From Agrococcus terreus (GTDB lineage Bacteria > Actinomycetota > Actinomycetes > Actinomycetales > Microbacteriaceae), in assembly GCF_014645235.1 (NCBI RefSeq), contig NZ_BMLM01000001.1, positions 1,798,001 through 1,862,000 on the forward strand: DNA of 64,000 nucleotides. Reading direction: 5' to 3'. Below, piece after piece: positions 1-8,273 of this stretch (its first letter is position 1; every line of letters begins with the position of its first letter). Below the pieces are notes generated by a model. That model was not told the DNA's origin. It made no database searches and saw nothing but the letters and a program-made list of their open reading frames with translations. A program made the translations under genes and the position numbers.

Positions 1-348
1 GCGCTCGGGCGGCGGCGCGGCGCGGCGGAAGCGGATGCGGCACCGGTGCTGCGCGTCGGAGCGGCCGAGATCGACCTCGCTGCGAAGGCGGTCGTTCGCG
101 ACGGCGAGCGTGTGCGGCTGACCCCGACCGAGTGGCGGATCCTCGAGCAGCTCGCGCGCTCCGAGGGCCGGCTCGTGACCCGCGCGCAGCTGCTCACCGA
201 GCTGTGGGGCACCGCCGAGGTGCGCGACACGGGATACCTGCGGCTGTACGTCTCGCAGCTGCGCAAGAAGCTCGAGGCCGACCCCGCGAACCCCGTCCAC
301 CTGCTCACGGAGGCGGGGATGGGCTACCGGCTGGTCGCGTCGGCGTAG
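1..348 (+). CDS. kdpE: KdpE-like response regulator, C-terminal part only (5' end outside window)
   Basis: The reading frame is open from the first base, so the receiver domain lies outside the window. What is visible is a complete OmpR/PhoB winged-helix DNA-binding domain of about 100 residues. It contains LTPTEWRILEQLA, the recognition-helix region TGYLRLYVSQLRKKLE and a terminal LLTEAGMGYRL. The YLRxYxxxLRxKLExDP pattern and the TExGxGYRL end are characteristic of KdpE, which with KdpD controls the Kdp potassium ATPase; assignment within the OmpR family is inference. The stop is followed by a strong hairpin at 404-440, and the genomic island begins just after it, so this is the chromosomal left flank. 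Confidence 0.8.
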   Translation, partial: ALGRRRGAAEADAAPVLRVGAAEIDLAAKAVVRDGERVRLTPTEWRILEQLARSEGRLVTRAQLLTELWGTAEVRDTGYLRLYVSQLRKKLEADPANPVHLLTEAGMGYRLVASA

Positions 349-403
349 CGCCGGCTGCGCCTCGGCACACGTCGTGGTCGCGTCCCGCCGGTAGGCCGTG
401 AAC

Positions 404-440
404 CGAGGAACCCCCGGTCGCTGTGACCGGGGGTTCCTCG
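404..440. terminator. Perfect 16-bp stem-loop terminator
   Basis: Bases 404-419 and 425-440 are perfect inverted complements with a 5-nt loop, including GAACCCCCGGTC and its complement. It lies downstream of the kdpE-like gene and immediately 3' of the truncated tRNA-Ala copy when read on the minus strand. It could therefore be the original terminator of the tRNA-Ala gene from before the island inserted, and may now end transcription in both directions. No long T-tract is present. Confidence 0.7.
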
Positions 441-443
441 TCG

Positions 444-480
444 TGGTGGATCTGGGGGGACTCGAACCCCCGACCCCCTG
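444..480 (-). repeat. Distal attachment site: 37-bp copy of the tRNA-Ala 3' end
   Basis: These 37 bases are identical to 20340-20376, which cover the encoded CCA, acceptor 3' strand, T arm, variable region and part of the anticodon-stem 3' strand of the intact tRNA-Ala(GGC) gene. Identity stops abruptly at 481, where the sequence no longer resembles a tRNA. The fragment cannot encode a tRNA. This is the classic footprint of tyrosine-integrase insertion into a tRNA 3' end, with this copy at the end of the element away from the integrase. Confidence 0.92.
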
Positions 481-1195
481 TCTGGGTGCCTTGTCTCAAT
501 TTCCGCTTCTTTCCTCTGATCTGGGAACCCGTTCCGTCCCGCTCAGTCCCACGCTAGCCCTGTCGAGCCCCTTTCAGCCCCTTTCAAAGTGGCGGGGTTT
601 GTGGCGGGCTGGTTCTGCGGCAAGACGCGCCTCGACCCTCCCGCTCGATCCCTCACACCGCCCGTTCGAGCCCGTTCAAAGTGGACACATTTCTGGACAC
701 CCGCGCGCGCACTCGAAGGGAAAGCCACGAGCTCGAGCCACAGATCAGGCATCGCAAGTGCTGGCCGGGCCGGCTGGAACCTTGGAGCGGCCGATCCTCG
801 TGGCTTGTCGGTGACGAGCTCAATGAACTCCTTCAGAGCCGCCTCCAACGAGAGAGCGAACCGGGGTGGCCTCCACCATCGCGAGCCAACGCGGCGCGAT
901 GCCCCGCGAGGCGCCCGCCACGAGGATCCTCTTGTCATCCAGTCCCCCATGAGTAGCCCGCCGTCGTTGACGCGTAGGGCGACAGCTCGGCCGGGAGCCT
1001 CCGCGGCAGGAGGACCTTTGCCCAACGGCCCTGAGTGGCAGCTTCTTGAAGTTCGAGGGTCGACGGCGGTAAGCATCGATCCGGAGGACCTTCAGCGTCC
1101 TTGATCGCGGCGACGGGGTGCTGGAGCTGATGGCGGGCACACCGGCTCGTTCAAGCTTATCGGCTCGACCTTCAGCTGGCGGAAGCGATCGATGG
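481..1195. other. Island left end without a confident gene
   Basis: Apart from the repeats at 566-700 I see no intact gene. Two overlapping minus-strand frames (about 820-1272 and 543-1076) give short protein-like stretches such as LKVLRIDAYRRRPSNFKKLP in one and GRAVALRVNDGGLLMGDW in the other. Together they could be a frameshifted relic of one gene, but no family is recognisable. The 19-nt stretch at 682-700 recurs in similar form at 18283-18301. Confidence 0.4.
566..686. repeat. Paired direct repeats near the island left end, possible recombinase arm sites
   Basis: AGCCCCTTTC occurs twice in tandem (566-575, 576-585) followed by AAAGTGG. A parallel block at about 657-685 has two CCCGTTC units followed again by AAAGTGG. 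The two blocks sit about 90 and 180 bp inside the distal attachment site. Position and repeat structure would suit arm-type sites of a tyrosine integrase, but no matching block was recognised next to the integrase end, so the role is inference. Confidence 0.4.
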
Positions 1196-2815
1196 TCAGG
1201 ACGCGAGATCGCCGCCTGATAGCGAGACACGACCAAGGAACCTAGACCGGGCGTCGCTGATCGAATCAGCATTCATCCAGACGCGTCCTTCGCCGTCCCA
1301 TCGAGCGCCGCGCACCACTAGGCGTCCGCCCGAGAGCAATTTGGTGCGGTGCAGCGTGACGTGCCCTCCTGAATCAGCGTTCAGAACCGAGACATTAACT
1401 ATGCCCCCCTCTGCAAGGCCGCCTCGCAGCGACAAGAGCCCTCTTGCTTCAACCTGCGCGGCAGTAATAAGCATCGTGCTCGACTCCCCTGCCCGCCAAT
1501 GATCGATATCCAACCGCCCACGAGCGCTGACACGTGGTTTACCTACCTCCACGTGTGCCTGGTCCTGCAACCTCAATCCCCTGAGATCCACGAACCCGCG
1601 AACGCTAGGGCTTCCGATCAGTACCGATGCGCGGTCGCATGCCCGCGCCCCGCTAGCGACTAACCGGCCCTGCGACGTCACTACAGCTCGATTTATCACC
1701 AATTCTGCGTCATCTCGAAGGATCAGTCCTTTCGCCACTAACTCGCCACCTGCAGAGATAGTGGGACCCCCCAGCAATAGGTCACTGTTTCCCTGGAGAA
1801 CCGCATCTGAAAGAATCAGTCGACCGTTTCGCGAGACGTCGACTCCGACAGCAGTCATCCGCGCATCGTTGCGCAACTGCGCCTCCTGCAGGTGCACTTC
1901 GCCGCCGTCTAGCACCGAAGCGCCGTTCAAACTCAGTACGGAGTCGTCGGCGACTCTGATACCCGGGAGAAGAAGCCGCCCATGCGCAAGCACCTCGATG
2001 CGCTCGAGATTCAGCTTAGTTGAGCCCTCGCAACGAATCCTGGAGAGATTGACGGTGTAGTCGATCCTGAGGCCTGTGAGGTTGAAATGCAGCCCTGCCC
2101 ACAGGGGTCCGCCCTCGCCGCTATCAGTGAGGTTCGTGCGAATCTGTTCGAAACCCGCGACGCGGACCTGACGCTCGAGAAGGGCGCTCGCTTCATCATC
2201 GACCCTCGGCGCGGCCCGCAGATAGCCGCAGAGCACATCGACACATAGCTGCGCCTCTCTCGAGTTTTCCCGAGCTTTCCACTCCGAAACTAGGCCCGCT
2301 AGGAGGAACAGGCCTGTCATGCGCTTCGTTGCCGATGCGTCGGATGCCAGCAACTCGACCGCCGTCACCAGCCGAGCGCGAAGGACGCTTTCCGCATCCG
2401 CTTCCCGCCGGTCTCTCATCTCCCGCAGCCGACTGGCCTCCTTGTCACGGTCCAAGTGGTACAAGCGCTGTTGTACGAGCGAACGAGCTCGGTCGCGGTC
2501 CGCCGCCCGCAGTTCTTCGCCATGCCGAGCACCGCTGAGTGCTATTCCGGCTATCGCGATGACTCCGCCCAGGGAGAAGAGGACCACCTGCGCCGCTGGC
2601 CACAGACTCGCTGCCCGCACGTCATCGCTGACATCTGGAAACCAGTTGTTCAACAACTGGTTTGGCACCACGACGAGGATCGAACCGCCCAAGACTATGA
2701 AGAGAACGGCTGCAATCGTGAAGCAGACGGCCCAGCGCGACCGCTTCCACCAACTTTCGTCGCTTGGCAAGAAATCCGCGTCATCATTCGCCGATTCATC
2801 CGTCCCAATGTCCAC
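1196..2815 (-). CDS. Two-TM membrane protein with C-terminal beta-solenoid repeats
   Basis: About 539 residues. Two membrane segments (roughly 28-50 and 72-94) are followed by a charged, Arg/Glu/Asp-rich helix (about 97-145). Next comes a module resembling the one that precedes pentapeptide repeats in actinobacterial membrane proteins (LVTAVELLASDASATKRM, then VDVLCGYLRAAP). Instead of canonical A(D/N)LXX pentapeptides, the C-terminal 300 residues form about ten units of 23-26 residues with alternating short strands around Gly (GGEVHL, NGRLILSD, GGELVAKG, QGRLVASG, RGRLDIDH), which suggests a beta-solenoid. GTG at 2815 is preferred because GGTAGG lies about 9 nt upstream; a TTG at 2824 abuts that motif. 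GC is visibly lower than in flanking genes, which suggests transfer. The function is unknown. Confidence 0.72.
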   Translation of the reverse strand: MDIGTDESANDDADFLPSDESWWKRSRWAVCFTIAAVLFIVLGGSILVVVPNQLLNNWFPDVSDDVRAASLWPAAQVVLFSLGGVIAIAGIALSGARHGEELRAADRDRARSLVQQRLYHLDRDKEASRLREMRDRREADAESVLRARLVTAVELLASDASATKRMTGLFLLAGLVSEWKARENSREAQLCVDVLCGYLRAAPRVDDEASALLERQVRVAGFEQIRTNLTDSGEGGPLWAGLHFNLTGLRIDYTVNLSRIRCEGSTKLNLERIEVLAHGRLLLPGIRVADDSVLSLNGASVLDGGEVHLQEAQLRNDARMTAVGVDVSRNGRLILSDAVLQGNSDLLLGGPTISAGGELVAKGLILRDDAELVINRAVVTSQGRLVASGARACDRASVLIGSPSVRGFVDLRGLRLQDQAHVEVGKPRVSARGRLDIDHWRAGESSTMLITAAQVEARGLLSLRGGLAEGGIVNVSVLNADSGGHVTLHRTKLLSGGRLVVRGARWDGEGRVWMNADSISDARSRFLGRVSLSGGDLAS

Positions 2816-3163
2816 GTTGAACAACCTACCAAGGCGCCCAAACCGGATGAACAGAGCGCCGATCTACCGCGGTCGCAGGCGCGGCAGGGCGTTCCGACCG
2901 TGGGTCATCGCGGAGACGGATTGCTCCTCGTGAGCCGCACTCCTGGCGCGAGCTCAACTGAAGGTGCACGAGGCTCGCTCGGCGCCAGAAGCGGGGTCGG
3001 CGGTCACGCGAAAGGCATCACGACACAGGGGTGACGCAGAGCCGATCGCCATCTCGATCTGACTTCTCCCAACTGAGCGCCGCCACCCCTCATTGAGCCC
3101 AAATGCTGGGATTGCTGGGTTCGGAACCTCCGCGTCGCACCCCGCGATGGATACAGTCACGCT
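2816..3163. other. Intergenic stretch with no gene seen
   Basis: This holds the upstream regions of two genes that diverge from each other. Several frames are open but none has convincing protein composition or a good ribosome-binding site. No tRNA, clear palindrome or repeat was found. Confidence 0.5.
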
Positions 3164-3706
3164 GTGGACGAGGAGAAGTTGCGCTTCGAGCTCGAATTCT
3201 CCGCTCCGGAGGTCGCGAGCCTGACTGCGGCGGCCAGGCGCGCCAGCCGGCCGGTCGAGGAGTACGTGCGTTACGCCGCCTTGCGCGTGGCTGCTCAAGA
3301 CACCCGCCTCCCAGACGCTGGGAGGGCAACTTCCGAGGAGCCCCTCTCCCGACGCTCGCTTCGCCCGCTTCGATTCGAGGCGAGGATGCCGACACATGAG
3401 ATGGTGCGGCAACTCACCATCCACCTCGGCATCCGACTGTTAGCCCTGACGCTGGCCGCCGACGCTGAGGTCGTCGGCACATGGGCCGATGAGCAGAACC
3501 CTCCCCCGGAGCCGTACGAGCGCAGGCTGCAGGTGGCGCACGAGATATGGCAGCTCGTCTGCAGCGTGGAATCGCCGCCGACCACGCGGGCATGGTGGAT
3601 GGGGATGAAGGATGGGCTCGGCGACCTCTCACCTGCTGAAGCCATCGCACTCGATCGTTATCAAGACGTGCGCGCCGTGGCCCGGAACTTCTTGGAAGCC
3701 GGGTAG
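3164..3706 (+). CDS. DUF2384 (Xre/MbcA/ParS)-like antitoxin protein, apparently without a toxin partner
   Basis: 180 residues with a GTG start. The C-terminal half resembles the MbcA/ParS/Xre antitoxin family. LGIRLLALTLAADAEVVGTW followed by PYERRLQVAHEIW looks like the HTH plus linker. The end, RAWWMGMKDGLGDLSPAEAI and YQDVRAVARNF, matches the toxin-binding domain pattern (W-x-G-x4-LG-x-SP-x-EA, then V-x2-AAR-x-F). The N-terminal 60 residues (APEVASLTAAARRASRPVEE) look like an extra small helical domain. Such antitoxins normally pair with an adjacent RES-domain toxin; none is visible on either side. It could be an orphan antitoxin, a transcription regulator or an anti-toxin shield. Family assignment is from pattern only. 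Confidence 0.6.
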   Translation: MDEEKLRFELEFSAPEVASLTAAARRASRPVEEYVRYAALRVAAQDTRLPDAGRATSEEPLSRRSLRPLRFEARMPTHEMVRQLTIHLGIRLLALTLAADAEVVGTWADEQNPPPEPYERRLQVAHEIWQLVCSVESPPTTRAWWMGMKDGLGDLSPAEAIALDRYQDVRAVARNFLEAG

Positions 3707-4079
3707 GCGGCTTCAACTCCGAGCCTCACTCCGGGCCCGCGCCGCGACCTGTTCATCACGAGTCACGAGGCGGGTGAGCCCGGGCGAGCGACGGAGAAGC
3801 CGTCGCGGGCACGAACAACTACGAGCGCGCGATCAGCGCCCTCACCGCTCCGTACGACGAGCGCGGCGATGATCTCGTGGCACCGGCACAGGCGAACAAC
3901 GGAACGCTGTTCGAAACCAGGCAACTCAAGGACGGAATTCCCGCAACGCTCCAAGCGACCATACGTCCGTCTTGGTGTCGGCGGGGTAGACCCCGCTGGA
4001 CACTTTCCACGCGCCTCGCAGCACTGTCCAACGATGTTGGAGATACGCTGACTGGACATATCCGTCGAGGGGTCTAGAC
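3707..4079. promoter_or_regulatory. Upstream region of the serine recombinase with TGGACA/TGTCCA repeats (res-like)
   Basis: No convincing gene is present in these 370 bases. The part next to the recombinase (about 3995-4075) has repeated half-sites. These are CTGGACACTTTCC, then ACTGTCCAAC, a TCCAAC-GAT-GTTGGA palindrome, and GACTGGACATATCC; a further GGCTGGACAC begins inside the gene. Clusters of such inverted and direct half-sites directly upstream of a resolvase gene are typical of res sites that serve both as recombination site and operator. This role is inferred from position and repeats. Confidence 0.5.
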
Positions 4080-4673
4080 GTGGCTGGACACAACAAAGGG
4101 CAAACCGTCGGCTACGTGCGCGTCTCCTCCGACGAGCAGAATGTCGCCCGCCAGCTCGAGGCCATTGGCACTGTCGATCGGACCTTCACCGACCGCATCT
4201 CCGGCAGGAGCCGCAGCACGCGTAGGGGGCTCTCGGAGATGACGGCCTACGTGCGTGATGGCGATACCGTCCTCGTCAGTTCGATGGACCGCTTGGCGCG
4301 ATCCCTGCGCGATCTCGATGACATCGTCTCCGAGCTCACTGGTCGCGGCGTCACGGTCCGCTTCCTCAAAGAGGCGCTGACCTTCTCTCCCACCGGCAAC
4401 GACCACTTCGCCCGCTTCCAGATGCAACTCATCGGCGCCGTCGCCGAACTCGAGCGCAATCTCATCCGTGAGCGTCAGGCGGAGGGCATAGCTATCGCGA
4501 AGACGCGAGGCGTCTATCGTCGGACGCCGAAGCTCACGCCCTCCGCGGTCGCGGCCGCGCAAGAGCGAATCGACCAGAAAGTGCCCCTGGCGGTGATCGC
4601 TCGCGAACTCGGGGTTTCTCGTCAGACGCTCTACACCGCACTCGGGCGCCAGCAATCATCGACTGGCCAGTAG
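4080..4673 (+). CDS. Serine recombinase, resolvase/invertase family
   Basis: 197 residues with a GTG start. The N-terminal catalytic domain begins with VGYVRVSSDEQNVARQLEA; Ser16 is at the nucleophile position. It continues with the resolvase hallmarks DRISGRSRSTRRGLSEM, VSSMDRLARSLRDLDDIV and QLIGAVAELERNLIRERQAEG (E helix). A C-terminal HTH follows (VPLAVIARELGVSRQTLYTAL). Length and domain order match Tn3-type resolvases and Hin/Pin invertases, not the large serine integrases. No transposase, terminal repeats or invertible segment is visible nearby. It may resolve island multimers or be a transposon relic. Confidence 0.9.
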   Translation: MAGHNKGQTVGYVRVSSDEQNVARQLEAIGTVDRTFTDRISGRSRSTRRGLSEMTAYVRDGDTVLVSSMDRLARSLRDLDDIVSELTGRGVTVRFLKEALTFSPTGNDHFARFQMQLIGAVAELERNLIRERQAEGIAIAKTRGVYRRTPKLTPSAVAAAQERIDQKVPLAVIARELGVSRQTLYTALGRQQSSTGQ

Positions 4674-4891
4674 CGGGCAGCCTCTTCGCATCTCGACGTC
4701 CGTGGGCCTCGAAGCGCGATAATTGCGCGTACACACCGCCGATCGAAACGCAGCCGGCAAAGAACCGGCTCGAAGAGCGAAGCGACCTCCGGTAACGAGC
4801 GGCGCTGGGTTCACGCCCCGCTACGAAGCCATCGGGGAAGTTATCGGCTCGAAGCGACGATGCCGGCCGCTCGCGCCGCAGAGGCAAAGGC

Positions 4892-6058
4892 TCACGAGGA
4901 TTGCTGGTCGCCGTCCAACCGCAGCCCACGCATGAGCAGCAGTGATGCGGCGACGAGCACCCCCACTGCCGCGAGCGAGGTTCCAGCACCGAACCCGGCG
5001 AGAGCCCCTGCGGCGGCCGGGATTGCGAGCTGGCTGAGGCGGTTGCCCGAGAGCCGCAGGGCGAGCGCGCGTCCGCGTTGGCCCTCAGGAGCTTGCTCGA
5101 CCAGCCACGACATCGTCAGCGGCTGACCGACACCGAGTCCGAGTCCGAGCACGACAGCGATTGCGACCAGTGCCCAGAACGGGAGCGGCGCCGCGAGAGC
5201 GATCAGTCCGATGGACGACACGATTAGGCTCGTGACCATCAAGCGGCCGCGACCGAGGCGCCGCGCGAGCATCCCGAGGAGCAAGCGAGATGCCATCGAC
5301 GCGACGGCGCGCGCTGCCAGTACGGCGCCGACTGCTGCCGCGCTCAGTCCCAGCTCAGCTCCGAGGGCGGGGACGTACACGACCGTCAAGTCGACTGCGG
5401 CGACGACGATGGCGCTGGTCGCAATCGCCCGTGCGACGCCTGGTGAGCGCAGCAGCATCCAGGCGGAAACACCTCCGTGCGCGTCGAGGCCCGAGTTCGC
5501 GAGGGATCGCCGCTCGATCGCGAACGTCGTGGGCATCAGCACGAGTGCGAGCACTCCGCCGATGATGAAGAGCAGCCTCGTGTCGGGGCGTACGCCGTCC
5601 CCGCCCAGGGTGAGCAGGAGGGGACCGATCGCCTGTCCGAGCGAGGCTGCGAACGTGTAGTAGCCGAAGAGCGAGTCGAGGCCGCCCGCCGAGGCTGAAC
5701 GCGCGACGACGGCCTGCTGGCCCACGATGCAGCCGAGGTGGCCGGCGCCGAGCAGCGCCGTGCCGACGAGGAGCCCGACGATGGCATGCCCCCACAGCGC
5801 GAGCGCGACGCAAGCGACGATCGCGAGCGCAGACCCTCCGAGCAGCGCGACCCGCTCGCCGCGACGGTCGACGAGTCGCCCGACCACGAGTGCGAGCAGC
5901 AGCGGAACGAGGGCGAAGGCTGCTCCGATCGCTCCGACCGAGACGGCGGGCGCGCCGAGGTCGAGCGCCGCGTAGCTCACCGCGGGGCGCACGAGGAATG
6001 CGATGACCTGGATCAGGAGAGAGTGCAGGAGCAGCGCGACCAATGATGCGCGCTTCAC
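4892..6058 (-). CDS. MFS transporter
   Basis: 388 residues, about twelve hydrophobic segments, with the MFS loop 2-3 signature near residue 60 (GRLVDRRGERVALLGGSAL). It starts at GTG with AGGAGG eight bases upstream. The second half contains AARAVASMASRLLLGMLARR and a conserved GLGLGVGQPL segment. It is the most distal gene of the minus-strand run that starts at the CitMHS gene (9665), 88 bp after the cupin-ABM gene, so it probably belongs to module A. The substrate and direction are unknown; import or export of a pathway metabolite is possible. Confidence 0.85.
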   Translation of the reverse strand: MKRASLVALLLHSLLIQVIAFLVRPAVSYAALDLGAPAVSVGAIGAAFALVPLLLALVVGRLVDRRGERVALLGGSALAIVACVALALWGHAIVGLLVGTALLGAGHLGCIVGQQAVVARSASAGGLDSLFGYYTFAASLGQAIGPLLLTLGGDGVRPDTRLLFIIGGVLALVLMPTTFAIERRSLANSGLDAHGGVSAWMLLRSPGVARAIATSAIVVAAVDLTVVYVPALGAELGLSAAAVGAVLAARAVASMASRLLLGMLARRLGRGRLMVTSLIVSSIGLIALAAPLPFWALVAIAVVLGLGLGVGQPLTMSWLVEQAPEGQRGRALALRLSGNRLSQLAIPAAAGALAGFGAGTSLAAVGVLVAASLLLMRGLRLDGDQQSS

Positions 6059-6146
6059 GCCCGGTCCCTCCTGAGCACGCGCGCGCCGCGTGGACGGGCC
6101 CGCACGACGCTGCTCCGTCGATGCGGGCCCGATGCCATCGCGTGGC

Positions 6147-6887
6147 TCAGAACGCGGTCAGCACGTTCTGCACGTGCTCGACCCGGGGTAGCGACTCCAC
6201 GTGCGGCCCGATGAGGGCGCGCCACTGCTGGAAATCCTCCGACGAGCGGAAGTCGACGGTGTGGTCCTCGATGTGCTCCCACGAGACGAAGAGGCGGTAG
6301 CGCCGGGGCTCCTCGACCGAACGCTCGAGGGTGAGGGTACGGGCGCCGTCCGCGCGCTGGAACAGCGGCGCGGCCTCGCGCACGGCCTGCTCGAAGCCGG
6401 CCTCGTGCCCCTCCTTGACGTCGACCTCAGCGATCTCGGTGACACGCGTGCGCTCCCCGGCTTCCGAGCCGGCGCTGCGCTCCGCGTCGATGCGGCCGGT
6501 CTCGCCGGTCTCGATCATAGTTCGCGTCGAGTCGACCGAGCCGTAGGTCCACAGGATCCGCATCTCCTCGGTGTCGGAGAGGTTCTCGAAGTGGTGCGGC
6601 ACGTTCGCGGGCACGAACGTCGTGTCGAAGGTATTCAGCTCGTGCCGCTCGCCGTCGATGTCGACGATCGCGCGGCCGAGGATGACCATGACGGACTCGG
6701 CGACGTTGTGCGAGTGGTGGCCGATCTGCGCGCCCGGCGCGAAGATCGTCATGCCGTTCAGGTACGTCGTCGCGCCGCGCTCGGACGTCACGAGCGGCAC
6801 CGTCTTGGCGCCGGCCCCGCGATCCTTCGACGGCAGGTCGTTCGGGCGGAGGACGTGGCTCGCCTGGGAGGAGATGGTCGTGGTCAC
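6147..6887 (-). CDS. Cupin plus antibiotic-biosynthesis-monooxygenase (ABM) fusion protein
   Basis: 246 residues. The N-terminal half is a single-domain cupin: the metal-site motif GAQIGHHSHNVAESVMVILG (about residues 52-71) is followed by the second motif FVPANVPHHFENL. The C-terminal half (about 145-246) is a dimeric alpha-beta-barrel ABM domain: VTEIAEVDVKEGHEAGFEQA, then YRLFVSWEHIEDH and FRSSEDFQQWRALIG. ABM proteins include cofactor-free monooxygenases and isomerases or simple scaffold proteins, so the reaction cannot be named. The GTG start overlaps the stop of the aldehyde dehydrogenase gene by 4 bp (GTGA), which indicates translational coupling. Confidence 0.82.
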   Translation of the reverse strand: MTTTISSQASHVLRPNDLPSKDRGAGAKTVPLVTSERGATTYLNGMTIFAPGAQIGHHSHNVAESVMVILGRAIVDIDGERHELNTFDTTFVPANVPHHFENLSDTEEMRILWTYGSVDSTRTMIETGETGRIDAERSAGSEAGERTRVTEIAEVDVKEGHEAGFEQAVREAAPLFQRADGARTLTLERSVEEPRRYRLFVSWEHIEDHTVDFRSSEDFQQWRALIGPHVESLPRVEHVQNVLTAF

Positions 6888-8257
6888 AGTGCGGGTCCGA
6901 TCCAGATGGTCTTCGCGTTCATGAACTCCCGGATGCCGAGGGCTCCGAGCTCGCGTCCGTAGCCGGACGCCTTGATGCCACCGAAGGGCAGTCGCGCGTC
7001 GGAGGCGACCATGCCGTTGATGAACACGGCTCCGGCGTCGATGTTGCGCGCGATGTCGCGGGCGGCCGCGACGTCGGCCGTCCAGATGGCCGCGCCGAGG
7101 CCGAACTCCGTCTGGTTGGCGAGGCTCACGGCCTCTTCGACGCCGTCGCAGCGGATGACGGCGGCGACGGGGCCGAAGGTCTCCTCGACGAAGGCCGTGT
7201 CGTCGGGCGACACCGAGTCGAGCAGCGTCGGCGCGTAGTAGGCGCCGTCGCCGGGAATCGGGGCGCCGCCGAGGACGAGCTCGGCGCCGCCGGCGGCGAG
7301 CGTCTCCTCGACCTGGCGGTGCAGGTCGTCGCGCAGGTTGCGACGGGCCATTGGGCCGATGGTCGTGCCCTCGACGAGCGGGTCGCCGACGGTGAGCGCC
7401 TGGATGCCTGCAGCGAATCGCGCGACGAACCGGTCCGCCACGGCCTCGTCGACGATGAAGCGCTTCGCATTCACGCAGCTCTGGCCGTTGTTGGTGAAGC
7501 GGGCCTTCACCGCGACCGCGGCAGCGGCTTCGACATCGGCGTCGGCGAGCACGATGAACGGGTCCGAGCCTCCGAGCTCGAGCACCTGCTTCTTGAGCGC
7601 CTTGCCCGCCTGCGAGGCGACCAGACGACCGACCTCGGTCGAGCCGGTGAGCGTGACCGCGGCGATTCGGTCGTCCTCGATGAGCGACTGCACGCGCGAC
7701 GCCTCAATGAGGAGCGTCGTGAAGAGTCCCGACGGGGCGCCCGCTTCGGTGACGGCCCGCTCGAGCGCGATCGCGCACTGCGGCACGTTGTTGGCGTGCT
7801 TCAGGATCGCGCCGTTGCCCGCGGCCAGCGCGGGCGCCAGGAACCGGACGAGCTGCCAGTAGGGGTAGTTCCACGGCATCACGGCGAGCACGACGCCCAG
7901 GGGGTCGTAGACGACGCCGGACTCCGCCGCGTTCGAGGCGATCTCCTCGTCGGCGATGTAGGTGCGCGCGTGCTCGGCGTAGTGGTCGAGCGTGACGGCG
8001 CACTTCTCGATCTCGGCGCGCGCCTCGGCGAGGGGCTTGCCCATCTCGAGGGTGATGAGGCGTGCGTGCTGCTCGGCATCGCGGCGGAGGATGGCGGCGA
8101 TCGACCGGAGCAGCGCGCTGCGCTCGTCGTCGTTGGAGCGTCGCCACTCGCGCTGCGCGGCGACGGCGGCGTCGAGCGCGGCGTCGACCGCTTCGGGCGT
8201 GTGGGCATCGAACGTGGCGAGGATCTCGCCGTTCGCGGGATTGATCGAAGTGATCAC
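6884..8257 (-). CDS. NAD(P)-dependent aldehyde dehydrogenase, succinate-semialdehyde type
   Basis: 457 residues, the full length of the family. Catalytic residues are visible: Cys261 in FTNNGQSCVNAKRF and the general base Glu227 in LELGGSDPFIV, with the cofactor loop VTLTGSTEVGR and the oxyanion region PWNYPYWQ. It resembles the short GabD/Sad branch that oxidises semialdehydes such as succinate semialdehyde. GTG start with AAGGA about six bases upstream. It lies 16 bp after the CitMHS gene and overlaps the next gene by 4 bp. It probably oxidises an aldehyde or semialdehyde formed by this pathway; the substrate is not determined. Confidence 0.88.
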   Translation of the reverse strand: MITSINPANGEILATFDAHTPEAVDAALDAAVAAQREWRRSNDDERSALLRSIAAILRRDAEQHARLITLEMGKPLAEARAEIEKCAVTLDHYAEHARTYIADEEIASNAAESGVVYDPLGVVLAVMPWNYPYWQLVRFLAPALAAGNGAILKHANNVPQCAIALERAVTEAGAPSGLFTTLLIEASRVQSLIEDDRIAAVTLTGSTEVGRLVASQAGKALKKQVLELGGSDPFIVLADADVEAAAAVAVKARFTNNGQSCVNAKRFIVDEAVADRFVARFAAGIQALTVGDPLVEGTTIGPMARRNLRDDLHRQVEETLAAGGAELVLGGAPIPGDGAYYAPTLLDSVSPDDTAFVEETFGPVAAVIRCDGVEEAVSLANQTEFGLGAAIWTADVAAARDIARNIDAGAVFINGMVASDARLPFGGIKASGYGRELGALGIREFMNAKTIWIGPAL

Positions 8258-8273
8258 GTTCCGTCCTTCCGGT

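Noticed and set aside
444-480. A functional tRNA at the island left end
   Set aside because: Only the 3' half of tRNA-Ala is present; the D arm, anticodon loop and acceptor 5' strand are missing.
543-1272. Possible frameshifted minus-strand gene at the island left edge
   Set aside because: Protein-like stretches occur in two frames but no family is recognisable and no start or ribosome site supports it; mentioned only as a possible relic.
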